Source: Candidatus Neomarinimicrobiota bacterium (GTDB taxonomy: Bacteria > Fidelibacterota > UBA8477 > JABMPR01). From it: a stretch of DNA of 56,952 bases. The stretch covers positions 1 through 56,952 of the forward strand of contig JAYEKW010000245.1 of NCBI GenBank assembly GCA_034716895.1. Direction: 5' to 3'. Numbering within the stretch: the first letter of the stretch is position 1; every line of letters begins with the position of its first letter. Positions 34,033 through 42,825 of the stretch are shown one piece after another. The position numbers and the translations under genes were made by a program. The notes beneath the pieces are model-generated. The model was not told where the DNA came from. It saw only the letters and a program-made list of their open reading frames with translations, and made no database searches.

Positions 34033-34062
34033 AAAGTAACTTAACCGGTAAAGTAACTTAAC
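34033..34062. promoter_or_regulatory. candidate LacI-family operator before lacI-type gene
   Basis: The 13-mer AAAGTAACTTAAC occurs at 34033-34045 and again at 34050-34062. Around the central C-G step between 34046 and 34047 the region 34034-34059 is a near-palindrome with 11 of 13 pairs matching. LacI-family operators are typically palindromes with a central CG, so this is a good candidate for autoregulation by the gene starting 11 bases later. Confidence 0.5.
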
Positions 34063-34073
34063 AGGGATCAACC

Positions 34074-35102
34074 GTGAGTAAGATAAAACCAGTTACGCTT
34101 CAAGATATTGCTACCCGTTTGGGAATCTCAAAAGTATCCGTGTCTAAAGCATTACGACGCCAATCCGATATTGGGCAAGCGACTACCGAGAAAGTCCTAG
34201 CCTTAGCTAAGGAGTTGGGCTACCGTCCAAATATCATCGCTCAAAAATTGACTGCAAAACATACCAGGACTATTGGCCTGGTGGTGCCTAAAATTGCTCA
34301 TCATTTTTTAACTCAGGCCATTGATGCCATATATTTGCTGGCCAATGAAAAAGATTATGAGATTATCATGATGGTCTCAGAGGAAGACGATACCCTGGAA
34401 CAAAAACATCTGAAGACACTGCTTTCCATGCGTGTGGATGGTCTGTTGATCTCGGTAACAGAGCAGACTAGACAGACCGACATATTTCAAAGGGTGGCTG
34501 AGAATGGAACACCCCTAGTCTTTTTTGATCGTGTGATAGAAGATCTGGGCTTTAGCTGTATCACCTCTGCAGATGAGCAGGGTACCTTAGACCTGGTGGA
34601 TTGTGCCATCGACAAGGGTTATAGGGAGTTAGGACATATAGGTGGCTATCAGAATGTCAGTATCGGTCGATTACGCTATAAGGGTTTTTTAAAAGCGTTG
34701 GAAAATCATGGACTAACAGCCGCAGATTCCCATGTGATCTTTGGCGGTTTTAGTCGCTCAGATGGTTATTCCGGATTACAAAAGATTCATGAAAAAGGGG
34801 CACTGCCTCAGATCATTTTTGCTGTCACTTATCCAGTGGCTCTGGGAGTACTTAGCTATGCCAAGGAGCACGGAATTCAAATTCCACAGGATCTGGATAT
34901 TGTCTGTTTTGGCAGTAGTAATTACAATTCGTTCATATCACCTGCCATCACCGGGATCAAGCAACCGGCGCAAGAGATAGGTCGTATTGCATTGGAGCAG
35001 GTACTTCGTCAAATCCATGATCCAAGTACTGATGACAGGGCAAGTATTTCAGTTCCAGTTAAGATTAACCAGGCAGAGACCTGTATCGGCATTAAAGATT
35101 AG
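34074..35102 (+). CDS. LacI-family transcriptional regulator of the second cluster
   Basis: A 342-residue protein starting with GTG after CAGGGA. The N-terminal helix-turn-helix is canonical (T-L-Q-D-I-A-T-R-L-G-I-S-K-V-S-V-S-K-A-L), followed by the hinge (L-G-Y-R-P-N-I-I-A-Q-K-L) and a periplasmic-binding-protein-like effector domain (T-I-G-L-V-V-P, V-F-F-D-R, G-H-I-G-G, ending with the I-K-Q-P-A-Q-E-I-G-R motif). It is followed directly by the beta-helix lipoprotein, GH105 and GH2 genes, so it is probably the local regulator. The effector is unknown, perhaps a uronate or KDG. Confidence 0.93.
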   Translation: MSKIKPVTLQDIATRLGISKVSVSKALRRQSDIGQATTEKVLALAKELGYRPNIIAQKLTAKHTRTIGLVVPKIAHHFLTQAIDAIYLLANEKDYEIIMMVSEEDDTLEQKHLKTLLSMRVDGLLISVTEQTRQTDIFQRVAENGTPLVFFDRVIEDLGFSCITSADEQGTLDLVDCAIDKGYRELGHIGGYQNVSIGRLRYKGFLKALENHGLTAADSHVIFGGFSRSDGYSGLQKIHEKGALPQIIFAVTYPVALGVLSYAKEHGIQIPQDLDIVCFGSSNYNSFISPAITGIKQPAQEIGRIALEQVLRQIHDPSTDDRASISVPVKINQAETCIGIKD

Positions 35103-35153
35103 AAATTCTATAAAAGAGAAATGAAGCTATTAATAAATACAAAGGGGAAAACT

Positions 35154-36827
35154 GTGAAACATAAGTCATTATCATCCAGAATCATTGCACTCGGAGTAGT
35201 GTGGGTACTATTAATCAGCACTGGATGCACGCCACAAAAACAGTCCTCTGTAGGACCATGGATGCCAACCATCCTGGAGGATTCAGATATCTACCTTCCT
35301 GATTTCTCGTACGCCGGGTATCATTGGGGCGAAAAAGAAATCCCCCAAATGCAAGCCACCCTTTTTGCAACAGATTTTGGAGTTGTAGCCAATGACTCTC
35401 TGGATGATACAGATGCCCTGAAAGCCGCTTTTACTGCAGCGCATAGCCAATCTGAACCTGTGGTGCTTGCTCTACCTGCCGGGCGGGTGATTATTTCGGA
35501 CATCCTATACATCGAGCGCAGTAATTTTGTTCTGCAAGGTGCCGGGAGCGGGGCAGAGGGAACCATTCTGTATTTCCCCAAACCACTTAATACCTTGCCA
35601 ACGCCCACGGATATGATCGAGCTGGAAGAATATCTTCATGTAAACAATAAGCGCCAACGCGAACCGGAACGAGGCATCGATTCTCTCTATTCACTCTATG
35701 CCTGGTCAGGGGCCTATTTTTGGACGAGAGTACCAGGTGAAGCTGCCAAAACGTATATGTCTAAATACTATAAACCGGATCAAGTACTGGCCTCCATACT
35801 GGAAGGCGCCCGGGGAAGTCATGAGCTCATTGTGGATCAATCTGATGGGCTGAGTGTCGGTGATGTTGTACGTGTCAACTGGTACAACAAATCGGGTGAG
35901 AATTCTTCACTGATCAAACATCTATATGATAATCAGGACGTAATGGTGGGTTCCCGTCATTGGGAAAATCCCAATATGCCGGTCATCAAACAAGAAGTCA
36001 CAATTGTTGAGATCAATGCGGAGGTTATCAAGTTGAAGGAACCACTTATGCATGATCTGCGACCTGAGTGGGCACCCACATTAACTGAATGGAAGCATCT
36101 TGAAGAGATTGGTATGGAACACTTGCGTTTTGAATTTGCCTATGAACCCTATTTTGCTCATCACCTTGAGGCGGGTTACAATGGGATATACTATGCCAAT
36201 GTTGCCAATTCGTGGGTAAAGGACGTGTCTTTTCATAATGGGGATAGCGGATTTCTGTCTGATGTCTGTGCTAATGTAACGGTTGAGAATGTGAAGGTTA
36301 CCGGTCGCAAATATCACTATGCAGTTCATTTTGGTGATGTCTACGATATGCTGGGAAAAAATATTCACGTAAACTGCGATGTTTATCATTCATTAAGTTT
36401 TAATACCGGTGCTAGAAATTGTGTCTTTACCCATTCAGTGGTAACTGAAGTGCCCTCTCTTGATCAACATAGTGGTGCGAATCATCAGAATCTGTTTGAT
36501 GATATTAAACTTATCGAAGCTGATCCCAACAGGACCTTTTTCTATATGGGAGGCGATGGATATTGGTCGCCCACTCATGGCGCCTTTTCCACATTCTGGA
36601 ATATCCAGGTTGACTTCACCTATGATGAACCCAAGGAATTACCCTTGCAGATTAAGGGTGTCACCAATGGACCCTCAGCCCGCCTGATTGGAGTGACAGG
36701 CAACTATCCCATGGAGATCAATTATGGACCAGGAGCCTATATGGAAGGGATCAATGCCAAGAATATTGCCGTTCCCTCACTCTATGAATACCAGTTCGAA
36801 CAAAGATTAAATCGGATGAACAAGTAG
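35154..36827 (+). CDS. beta-helix lipoprotein, putative polysaccharide lyase or hydrolase
   Basis: A 557-residue protein from GTG 35154, chosen because AAAGGGG lies six bases upstream; an ATG at 35121 gives 11 more residues. Lipoprotein signal L-I-S-T-G-C. Early D-F-G-V-V-A-N-D-S-L-D-D-T-D-A-L-K-A-A-F is the opening motif of pectate-lyase-3/GH28-like beta-helices (usual form G-A-x-G-D-G-x-T-D-D-T). An inserted region follows (about 140-300), then coils with Y-H-Y-A-V-H-F, D-V-Y-H-S-L-S-F and D-Q-H-S-G-A-N-H-Q. Such His-rich coils suggest a metal-dependent or lyase active site. It heads the run with GH105 and GH2. The substrate is unassigned. Confidence 0.75.
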   Translation: MKHKSLSSRIIALGVVWVLLISTGCTPQKQSSVGPWMPTILEDSDIYLPDFSYAGYHWGEKEIPQMQATLFATDFGVVANDSLDDTDALKAAFTAAHSQSEPVVLALPAGRVIISDILYIERSNFVLQGAGSGAEGTILYFPKPLNTLPTPTDMIELEEYLHVNNKRQREPERGIDSLYSLYAWSGAYFWTRVPGEAAKTYMSKYYKPDQVLASILEGARGSHELIVDQSDGLSVGDVVRVNWYNKSGENSSLIKHLYDNQDVMVGSRHWENPNMPVIKQEVTIVEINAEVIKLKEPLMHDLRPEWAPTLTEWKHLEEIGMEHLRFEFAYEPYFAHHLEAGYNGIYYANVANSWVKDVSFHNGDSGFLSDVCANVTVENVKVTGRKYHYAVHFGDVYDMLGKNIHVNCDVYHSLSFNTGARNCVFTHSVVTEVPSLDQHSGANHQNLFDDIKLIEADPNRTFFYMGGDGYWSPTHGAFSTFWNIQVDFTYDEPKELPLQIKGVTNGPSARLIGVTGNYPMEINYGPGAYMEGINAKNIAVPSLYEYQFEQRLNRMNK

Positions 36828-36834
36828 TTTCCTG

Positions 36835-37929
36835 ATGCGCCGTATTTTAGTTCTCATACTCGGTTTATTGATCTGGCTTTCCCCAGGTATTGGTGATTCA
36901 GGATCGACCCTGTTGACCAGTGTCCAGGTCAAAAAGCAGATGAAGGCAGTCGCCAAATATCAGATTAAGAATCCCAGTCGGCACAGAAGCAAGAACCGTG
37001 ATTTCCCCAATGGCTGGGTGCCTGCTTCATTCTATATCGGCGTGATGGCTGCGCATGAGGCTACGGGTGATAAGTATTACTTAAAACAGGCTCGAAAATG
37101 GGCTGAGGCAAATAATTATGCAATGGGACCTCGATTGCGTCATGCGGACGACCATGCCTGTGGATCTGTTTACTTGAGTCTTCATGCTGATTCCCCAAAA
37201 AAACACCGTATTGAGGCTGTCAGGGCTGTTTATGACACACTGATGAGTCACCCAAAGCTTGGTAGAAAGGATTGGTCCTGGTGTGATGCTCTCTTTATGT
37301 CGCCGCCCACCCTGGCTCAACTCGGGCAAGTGACTGGTCAGAAGAAATATCATAAATTTTTGCACCAGCTATACTGGGACACAGCTGAGCATCTGTTTGA
37401 TAAAAACGAAGCTTTATTTTACAGGGATCAACGTTACTTCTATCGTAGGTCCGCCAATGGATATAAAGTTTTCTGGTCCAGAGGCAATGGGTGGGTGATT
37501 GCTGGCTTACCTCGCATCATTGTGAATCTTCCTGAAAAGGATAAACAGCGCCAGTCCTATATTGAACTTTTCAAGACTTTGGCAGCATCACTGGTTGTTC
37601 TCCAGGGAGAGGATGGTCTTTGGCGCTCCAGTCTACTGGATGCTGCAGAATATCCTAATCCAGAGAGCAGTGGCAGTGGTTTCATTACCTATGCTTTAGC
37701 CTGGGGTGTTAATCAGGGTCACCTTGATCCGGCGAAATATGAATCAGCCGTAATTCTGGGGTGGTCCGGGTTGGTTCAGGCTGTTCATGAAGATGGTAAG
37801 ATCGGTTGGGTCCAAGATATTGGCATGGATCCCAGAGATGTCTCCTATGATGATACCCATGCGTATGGGGCTGGAGCCTTTCTTCTGGCCGGTTCAGAAA
37901 TGATTAAACTTTTGGAAAACAGGGAGTAA
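36835..37929 (+). CDS. GH105-family unsaturated glucuronyl/galacturonyl hydrolase
   Basis: A 364-residue protein with a signal-like N-terminus (L-V-L-I-L-G-L-L-I-W-L). It has the (alpha/alpha)6-barrel pattern of GH105/GH88 with A-D-D-H (D105/D106) and W-C-D-A-L-F-M-S-P-P (D151), the two-Asp arrangement known from YteR, plus W-S-R-G-N-G-W and S-S-G-S-G-F near the end. These enzymes remove the 4,5-unsaturated uronate that a lyase leaves at the non-reducing end of an oligosaccharide, which fits with KduI/KduD downstream. It follows the beta-helix gene by seven bases and precedes GH2 by three. Probably periplasmic. Confidence 0.9.
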   Translation: MRRILVLILGLLIWLSPGIGDSGSTLLTSVQVKKQMKAVAKYQIKNPSRHRSKNRDFPNGWVPASFYIGVMAAHEATGDKYYLKQARKWAEANNYAMGPRLRHADDHACGSVYLSLHADSPKKHRIEAVRAVYDTLMSHPKLGRKDWSWCDALFMSPPTLAQLGQVTGQKKYHKFLHQLYWDTAEHLFDKNEALFYRDQRYFYRRSANGYKVFWSRGNGWVIAGLPRIIVNLPEKDKQRQSYIELFKTLAASLVVLQGEDGLWRSSLLDAAEYPNPESSGSGFITYALAWGVNQGHLDPAKYESAVILGWSGLVQAVHEDGKIGWVQDIGMDPRDVSYDDTHAYGAGAFLLAGSEMIKLLENRE

Positions 37930-37932
37930 ATA

Positions 37933-40407
37933 ATGGGGAAGACCATCCTTACACCACTACTATTAATGGTATTGTTGAGTAGTTGCATACCACCAGATGG
38001 AAATACCAGTCACTCCTCTCAGATTGTCCCCCTTAGCATTGTACTGGATCCTGAGTTAGCTCGCCAGACTATCAATCTGAATGAGGGCTGGAGATATCTT
38101 GAACAATCCCTTGAAATTTCACAAGTAGGAGAGGTATCTCAGTCAGAATGGGTAGACATCAATTTACCTCATACCTGGAATGCTCTGGATGCCACTGATA
38201 ACAATCCCGGTTACCGTCGCTCTGCAAGTTGGTATCGGAAGTTGATTCAATTTCCTGGTGCTGATAAAAAGTGGATCCTGCATTTTGAGGGTGTCAACAT
38301 CTCATCAAAAGTCTATCTGAATGGCCAGGAAGTAGGGGGACATGTAGGTGGTTATGTGGGGTTTGATGTGGACATTTCGACTTCCCTGAAACCTGGCAAG
38401 ATCAATGAACTGCTGGTTTGGGTGGATAACTCAGTGAACCCAAATATCATCCCATCCCAAAAATCTGATTTTTTCATTTATGGTGGCATAACCCGGGATG
38501 TGTGGCTCAAGGTTCTTCCTAAAGTACATCTGAATCAGCTTCATATTTCAACCCCGCAGGTAAGCGTTGCTTCTGCCAATACCAGTATTGCTATGGAAGT
38601 CATCAACGATCTGAACCATTCTGATGAGATTGCGATATCGATACAACTTATAGATCCACAGGGAGATATAGCACTCAGTTCAAGGTATTCAGAAAGGCTA
38701 GAAGCTGGTTTGAATACCTATACATTTGTTCTTCCAAATCTAACTGGCCCAAACCTTTGGTCCCCGGATAATCCTGATCTATATACTGTAGTTATTCAGT
38801 CCAGTGTTGCTGGATATAAAGATATTGTGAAAGAAAAGATTGGTTACCGATGGTTTGAATTCCAGGAACATGGTCCCTTTTTTCTCAATGGAGAACGCCT
38901 CCTTTTGCGGGGTACCCACCGCCATGAAGAGTGGGCTGGCTATGGTAACGCCATGCCGAATGCTTTGCACCGTAGAGATATGGAAATGATCAAAGAGATT
39001 GGGGCAAACTTTGTCCGCCTGGCTCACTATCCCCAGGACCCAGAAATTTACAAAGCTTGTGACGAACTTGGCTTACTGGTCTGGGATGAATTGCCCTGGT
39101 GTCGTGGCGGTATGGGGGGCACAGTATGGAAATCCAACACTGAACGGCTCTGGAGGGAGCAGATCAATCAAAATTTTAATCATCCCAGCATCATCCTATG
39201 GTCTGTGGGCAATGAACTTTACTGGCAGCCTGATTTTGAAGGAGGCGGCAATATTGACTCTCTAGTGACCTATGTTCATCATTTGAATGATCTCACACAT
39301 GCATTGGATCCGTACCGTTTAACCACGATGCGCAAATTCTATGATGGTGCTGATGTCACAGATGTGTTTTCACCTTCGATCTGGGCCGGTTGGTATTCGG
39401 GGATGTATAAGACCTTTGAAACCGCCATCACAAAAGCCAATAAAAAGTACAAACATTTTTTCCACATGGAGTACGGCGGGGCCAGTCATCTGGGTCGGCA
39501 TACTGAATATCCCATTACTGGCGAGGGTTTTGTCAAAGCGGATGAGTGGGATGAAAAATCCAATATGATCAACGTAAAAAGAGTCTCAGCTTCAGGTGAT
39601 TGGAGTGAGAATTACATCGTGGATCTATTCGATTGGCACCTCATGATCAGCGAGACCAGTCCATGGCTTACTGGGAATGCCCAGTGGGCGTTTAAAGACT
39701 TTGGGACCCCGCTGAGACCGGAAAATGCTATTCCTTACATTAATCAAAAAGGCCTGGTGGATCGGGAGGGTAATCCCAAGGATGCCTATTATGTGTTTAA
39801 GAGCTACTGGACCACCGATCCAAAGTTCTGTTATATCGAATCGCATACCTGGACCGAGAGATTCGGCAAAAAGAACGAAACCAGAGAGATCTCCGTTTTC
39901 AGTAACTGTGAAACAGTGGAATTTTATCACAACGATGTATCCATGGGTAGGCATGAAAAGGAACTCAGAGCCTTTCCCGCCAGTGGATTTCACTGGGATG
40001 TTAATTTTGAAGCAGGTCCAAACACACTGATCGCTGTTGGATATACAGGAACAGAGGAAGTTTCCCGGGATTCGCTCATTGTGAATTTCACCGTGGGGAA
40101 GCCGAGTAAACCTGAAACCGTAGCGCTGAGCCAGACCGTATTGGACAATGGCACTATTTTGATCGAAGCTAGAGTCGTTGACAAAAAGGGTGGCTTATGT
40201 CCCCAATACAATAAAAGAGTCTATTTCGATATCGATGGTCCAGGAGATTTGTTGCGTTACCAGGGCACCCCAACTGGCAGCGATGTGATCGAGTTTGCAA
40301 GTGGTAAAGCATCAATCGAATTCTTGCCAGGTGCTTCAGGAATTTCAACCATCGAAGCCAGAACTCAAGATTTTAAGGGAAGTTATTTAAGGATTACAAC
40401 ACCATGA
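37933..40407 (+). CDS. GH2-family exo-glycosidase, lipoprotein
   Basis: An 824-residue protein with a lipoprotein signal (V-L-L-S-S-C). Jelly-roll, Ig-like and TIM-barrel domains of GH2 follow in order: L-P-H-T-W-N and W-Y-R-K in the first, L-R-G-T-H-R-H-E at the barrel start, acid/base E428 in W-S-V-G-N-E-L, and nucleophile E513 in H-M-E-Y-G-G. Extra Ig-like domains occupy the last 180 residues. GH2 covers beta-galactosidase, beta-glucuronidase and related activities. The surrounding uronate genes suggest beta-glucuronidase or an oligomer-trimming enzyme, but the motif alone cannot decide. It overlaps the next gene by ATGA. Confidence 0.92.
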   Translation: MGKTILTPLLLMVLLSSCIPPDGNTSHSSQIVPLSIVLDPELARQTINLNEGWRYLEQSLEISQVGEVSQSEWVDINLPHTWNALDATDNNPGYRRSASWYRKLIQFPGADKKWILHFEGVNISSKVYLNGQEVGGHVGGYVGFDVDISTSLKPGKINELLVWVDNSVNPNIIPSQKSDFFIYGGITRDVWLKVLPKVHLNQLHISTPQVSVASANTSIAMEVINDLNHSDEIAISIQLIDPQGDIALSSRYSERLEAGLNTYTFVLPNLTGPNLWSPDNPDLYTVVIQSSVAGYKDIVKEKIGYRWFEFQEHGPFFLNGERLLLRGTHRHEEWAGYGNAMPNALHRRDMEMIKEIGANFVRLAHYPQDPEIYKACDELGLLVWDELPWCRGGMGGTVWKSNTERLWREQINQNFNHPSIILWSVGNELYWQPDFEGGGNIDSLVTYVHHLNDLTHALDPYRLTTMRKFYDGADVTDVFSPSIWAGWYSGMYKTFETAITKANKKYKHFFHMEYGGASHLGRHTEYPITGEGFVKADEWDEKSNMINVKRVSASGDWSENYIVDLFDWHLMISETSPWLTGNAQWAFKDFGTPLRPENAIPYINQKGLVDREGNPKDAYYVFKSYWTTDPKFCYIESHTWTERFGKKNETREISVFSNCETVEFYHNDVSMGRHEKELRAFPASGFHWDVNFEAGPNTLIAVGYTGTEEVSRDSLIVNFTVGKPSKPETVALSQTVLDNGTILIEARVVDKKGGLCPQYNKRVYFDIDGPGDLLRYQGTPTGSDVIEFASGKASIEFLPGASGISTIEARTQDFKGSYLRITTP

Positions 40408-41594
40408 AAAATCACATCAGACCTCTGCTATTGATAATAGCTATCCTCCTTGCAGGATGTGTGAATCAAACTCACATAATTCATCCAAAGCAAATAACTC
40501 TGGACAAAATAAAAGCCGTAGACGGTGCTTGGATCATCCAGTCGGCTGAAAAATATCTTAATATTGCTCCAGTCACAGTCACCGCAGCGCAATGTGATCG
40601 CAGCCAGGGTGGCTTGCATGACTTTTATTCTGAAGGTGATTACTGGTGGCCGAATCCTGATGATCCAGAGGGTCCCTACATACGGAAAGATGGGCAGAGT
40701 AATCCTGACAATTTCTTAGATCATCGCTTGGCAATGCGGAAAATGAGTATTGCTGTGGCCTCTTTGACGGCCGCTTTCAAGCTTACTGGTGACGCAAAAT
40801 ATGCTACACCTGCTGTCCGGAATCTGAAGGCCTGGTTTATTGATCCTGCCACTAAGATGACTGCAAATATGAATTATGCTCAGGCGATCAAAGGCCGTGT
40901 ACCGGGTAGGGGAGTTGGTCTGATTGATGGAATTCATTTTGTTGAGCCAGTTCAGGCAATCATGATTTTGCATCACTCAGGGCAAATTACGGATGATGAT
41001 TACCTGCTTTTCCAGGCTTGGTTCAGTGAGTTTTTAGCGTGGATGATGACCCACGAGTATGGAATCGATGAGCGGGATCGCACCAATAACCATGGGACAT
41101 GCTGGGTCATGCAGGCTTCCATTTATGCGAAGCTAACTGAGAATCAGGAAATGTTAGACTACTGTAGCTATCGTTTTAAGACGGTCATCCTACCGAATCA
41201 GATGTCTGAAGACGGGAGCTTTCACCTGGAGCTGAACCGGACCAAGCCTTATGGCTATTCATTATTCAATATGGATATCATGGCAACAGTCTGTCATATA
41301 CTCTCCACGCCAGAGAATAATCTTTGGACCTATCAGCTGGAAAATGGCAGTGGTCCTGCAAAAGCGATGGAATTTATTGTCCCATTTATTGATGACAAAT
41401 CAGCCTGGACTTATACCCCCGATGTTATGTATTGGGATCAATGGCCTGCAAGGCATCCAGCCCTTTTGTTTGCCGGGACCGCTTTAAATCGATCAGATTA
41501 TATCCACCTTTGGGAACAATTTCCACCTCTACCAAAAACTCAGGAAGGATTGCGAAATTTCCCAATTCGTCAACCAATCCTTTGGTATGATTAA
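40404..41594 (+). CDS. PF05426 alginate-lyase-family lipoprotein, second paralogue (PL38-like)
   Basis: A 396-residue protein with a lipoprotein signal (L-L-A-G-C, Cys19). Y-W-W-P-N-P-D-D, Y-I-R-K-D-G-Q, N229-H230 (N-N-H-G), R279 and Y285 parallel the other PF05426 protein at 21325. The His-to-Arg (49) and Arg-to-Tyr (6) spacings are identical in both, so it is likely catalytic. It lies with GH105/GH2/KduI genes rather than alginate genes, so glucuronan-like or other glucuronate-containing substrates are possible; PL38 includes glucuronan lyases. ATGA overlap with GH2 and an 8-base overlap with the next gene show tight coupling. Confidence 0.85.
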   Translation: MKNHIRPLLLIIAILLAGCVNQTHIIHPKQITLDKIKAVDGAWIIQSAEKYLNIAPVTVTAAQCDRSQGGLHDFYSEGDYWWPNPDDPEGPYIRKDGQSNPDNFLDHRLAMRKMSIAVASLTAAFKLTGDAKYATPAVRNLKAWFIDPATKMTANMNYAQAIKGRVPGRGVGLIDGIHFVEPVQAIMILHHSGQITDDDYLLFQAWFSEFLAWMMTHEYGIDERDRTNNHGTCWVMQASIYAKLTENQEMLDYCSYRFKTVILPNQMSEDGSFHLELNRTKPYGYSLFNMDIMATVCHILSTPENNLWTYQLENGSGPAKAMEFIVPFIDDKSAWTYTPDVMYWDQWPARHPALLFAGTALNRSDYIHLWEQFPPLPKTQEGLRNFPIRQPILWYD

Positions 41595-42768
41595 ATCCAC
41601 TATGCATCTAAAAAAATCCATAAATAATCCCGGATTATTTGTTCTTCCGTTGGCGCTATTAATTTTGGCTTGCCAACCTGAAAACAGTGTGATTCAAGTC
41701 AGCAATTCTTTAGATCTAGATCGTAAGAATGAGATGATTTCTATCAGTCGGTCACAGTTGGCAGGAACCATCAATACTGATGCCAAGCTTAAAATCCTCG
41801 ATCTTGAAACGAAACAGGAAATTTCCACTCAGAGCCTTGATCTGGATCAGGATGGGGAATGGGAGGAACTTCTACTCTCAGTTGATCTAAAGCCCCTGGA
41901 GCAACGTTCATTTCTCATCGTCAATGCAGAACCTACTGGGGTCGATACCCTGGTTTATGGTCGTTTTGTGCCAGAGCGAAAAGATGATTTTGCCTGGGAA
42001 AATAACCGGATTGCCTTCAGGATGTATGGGCCTGCCCTGGAACAATCGGGTGAGATCAGCAGCGGGGTTGACGTATGGACCAAAAGTGTGGATGATCTCA
42101 TCATTAATAAATGGTACGCCAGAGATGACTATCACCGAGATCATGGTCAGGGAGCTGATTTTTACAAGGTTGGTCCTACCCTGGGCTGTGGTGGTCTGGG
42201 ATTGTGGGTCAATGATACGCTGTACACGAGTAAGAATTATGTTGATTATCGGATTTTGGCAGAAGGTCCCCTGCGTCTGGTCTTTGAATTGGATTACGCC
42301 GCGTGGGGATCCAAAAATAACAGATTTACCGAAACAATGCGCATTTCCCTGGATGCAGGTCACTACCTGAATCATTTTGAATATCGCTTTACTCACGAGC
42401 CTGAACCATCTGCTACGCTAAAATTTGTTGCTGGTTTAACTGCTCACCCCAGTCGATCTCCAGAACCTGTAATCCTCGATAGCTCAGGTGATTACATGGT
42501 ACTCTATGAAGCTTTTAAGGGAAACAATGGTTGGTTGGGTTCTGCCATCATTCGAGATCCGTCATCTCAAGCAATACCAGTAATTCAATATGACGATCAA
42601 TTTTTATTTGGCTTATTTCAAGAGGGACAATCAGAACTCTCATATTATGCTGGAGCAAGTTGGTCAAAATCTGCTTACATGCCGGATAAAGAAACCTGGA
42701 TTCAGTATGTTAACAATTTTCAGGAACGAATGAGGACTCCGCTTGAAGTGTTGGTGTTAACAAAATGA
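41587..42768 (+). CDS. DUF4861 lipoprotein
   Basis: A 393-residue protein with a lipoprotein signal (L-L-I-L-A-C). The segment R-F-V-P-E-R-K-D-D-F-A-W-E-N then I-A-F-R-M-Y-G-P-A-L is the signature I associate with DUF4861, a domain found among polysaccharide-degradation genes for uronate-rich polymers; its activity is not firmly known to me. The beta-rich remainder could be a carbohydrate-active sandwich. ATG 41602 is an alternative start. It ends 57 bases before kduI. Confidence 0.75.
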   Translation: MIKSTMHLKKSINNPGLFVLPLALLILACQPENSVIQVSNSLDLDRKNEMISISRSQLAGTINTDAKLKILDLETKQEISTQSLDLDQDGEWEELLLSVDLKPLEQRSFLIVNAEPTGVDTLVYGRFVPERKDDFAWENNRIAFRMYGPALEQSGEISSGVDVWTKSVDDLIINKWYARDDYHRDHGQGADFYKVGPTLGCGGLGLWVNDTLYTSKNYVDYRILAEGPLRLVFELDYAAWGSKNNRFTETMRISLDAGHYLNHFEYRFTHEPEPSATLKFVAGLTAHPSRSPEPVILDSSGDYMVLYEAFKGNNGWLGSAIIRDPSSQAIPVIQYDDQFLFGLFQEGQSELSYYAGASWSKSAYMPDKETWIQYVNNFQERMRTPLEVLVLTK

Positions 42769-42825
42769 GTCAGCTTGAAACTATCCTCGCAAAGAATACA
42801 AAATAATTAAATAAATGGAGCAATA

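Noticed and set aside
41908-42396. 162-codon open frame on the minus strand and a 148-codon + frame (41924-42370), both inside the DUF4861 gene
   Set aside because: Both are in other frames of a clearly coding, well conserved gene; no ribosome binding site or recognisable protein.
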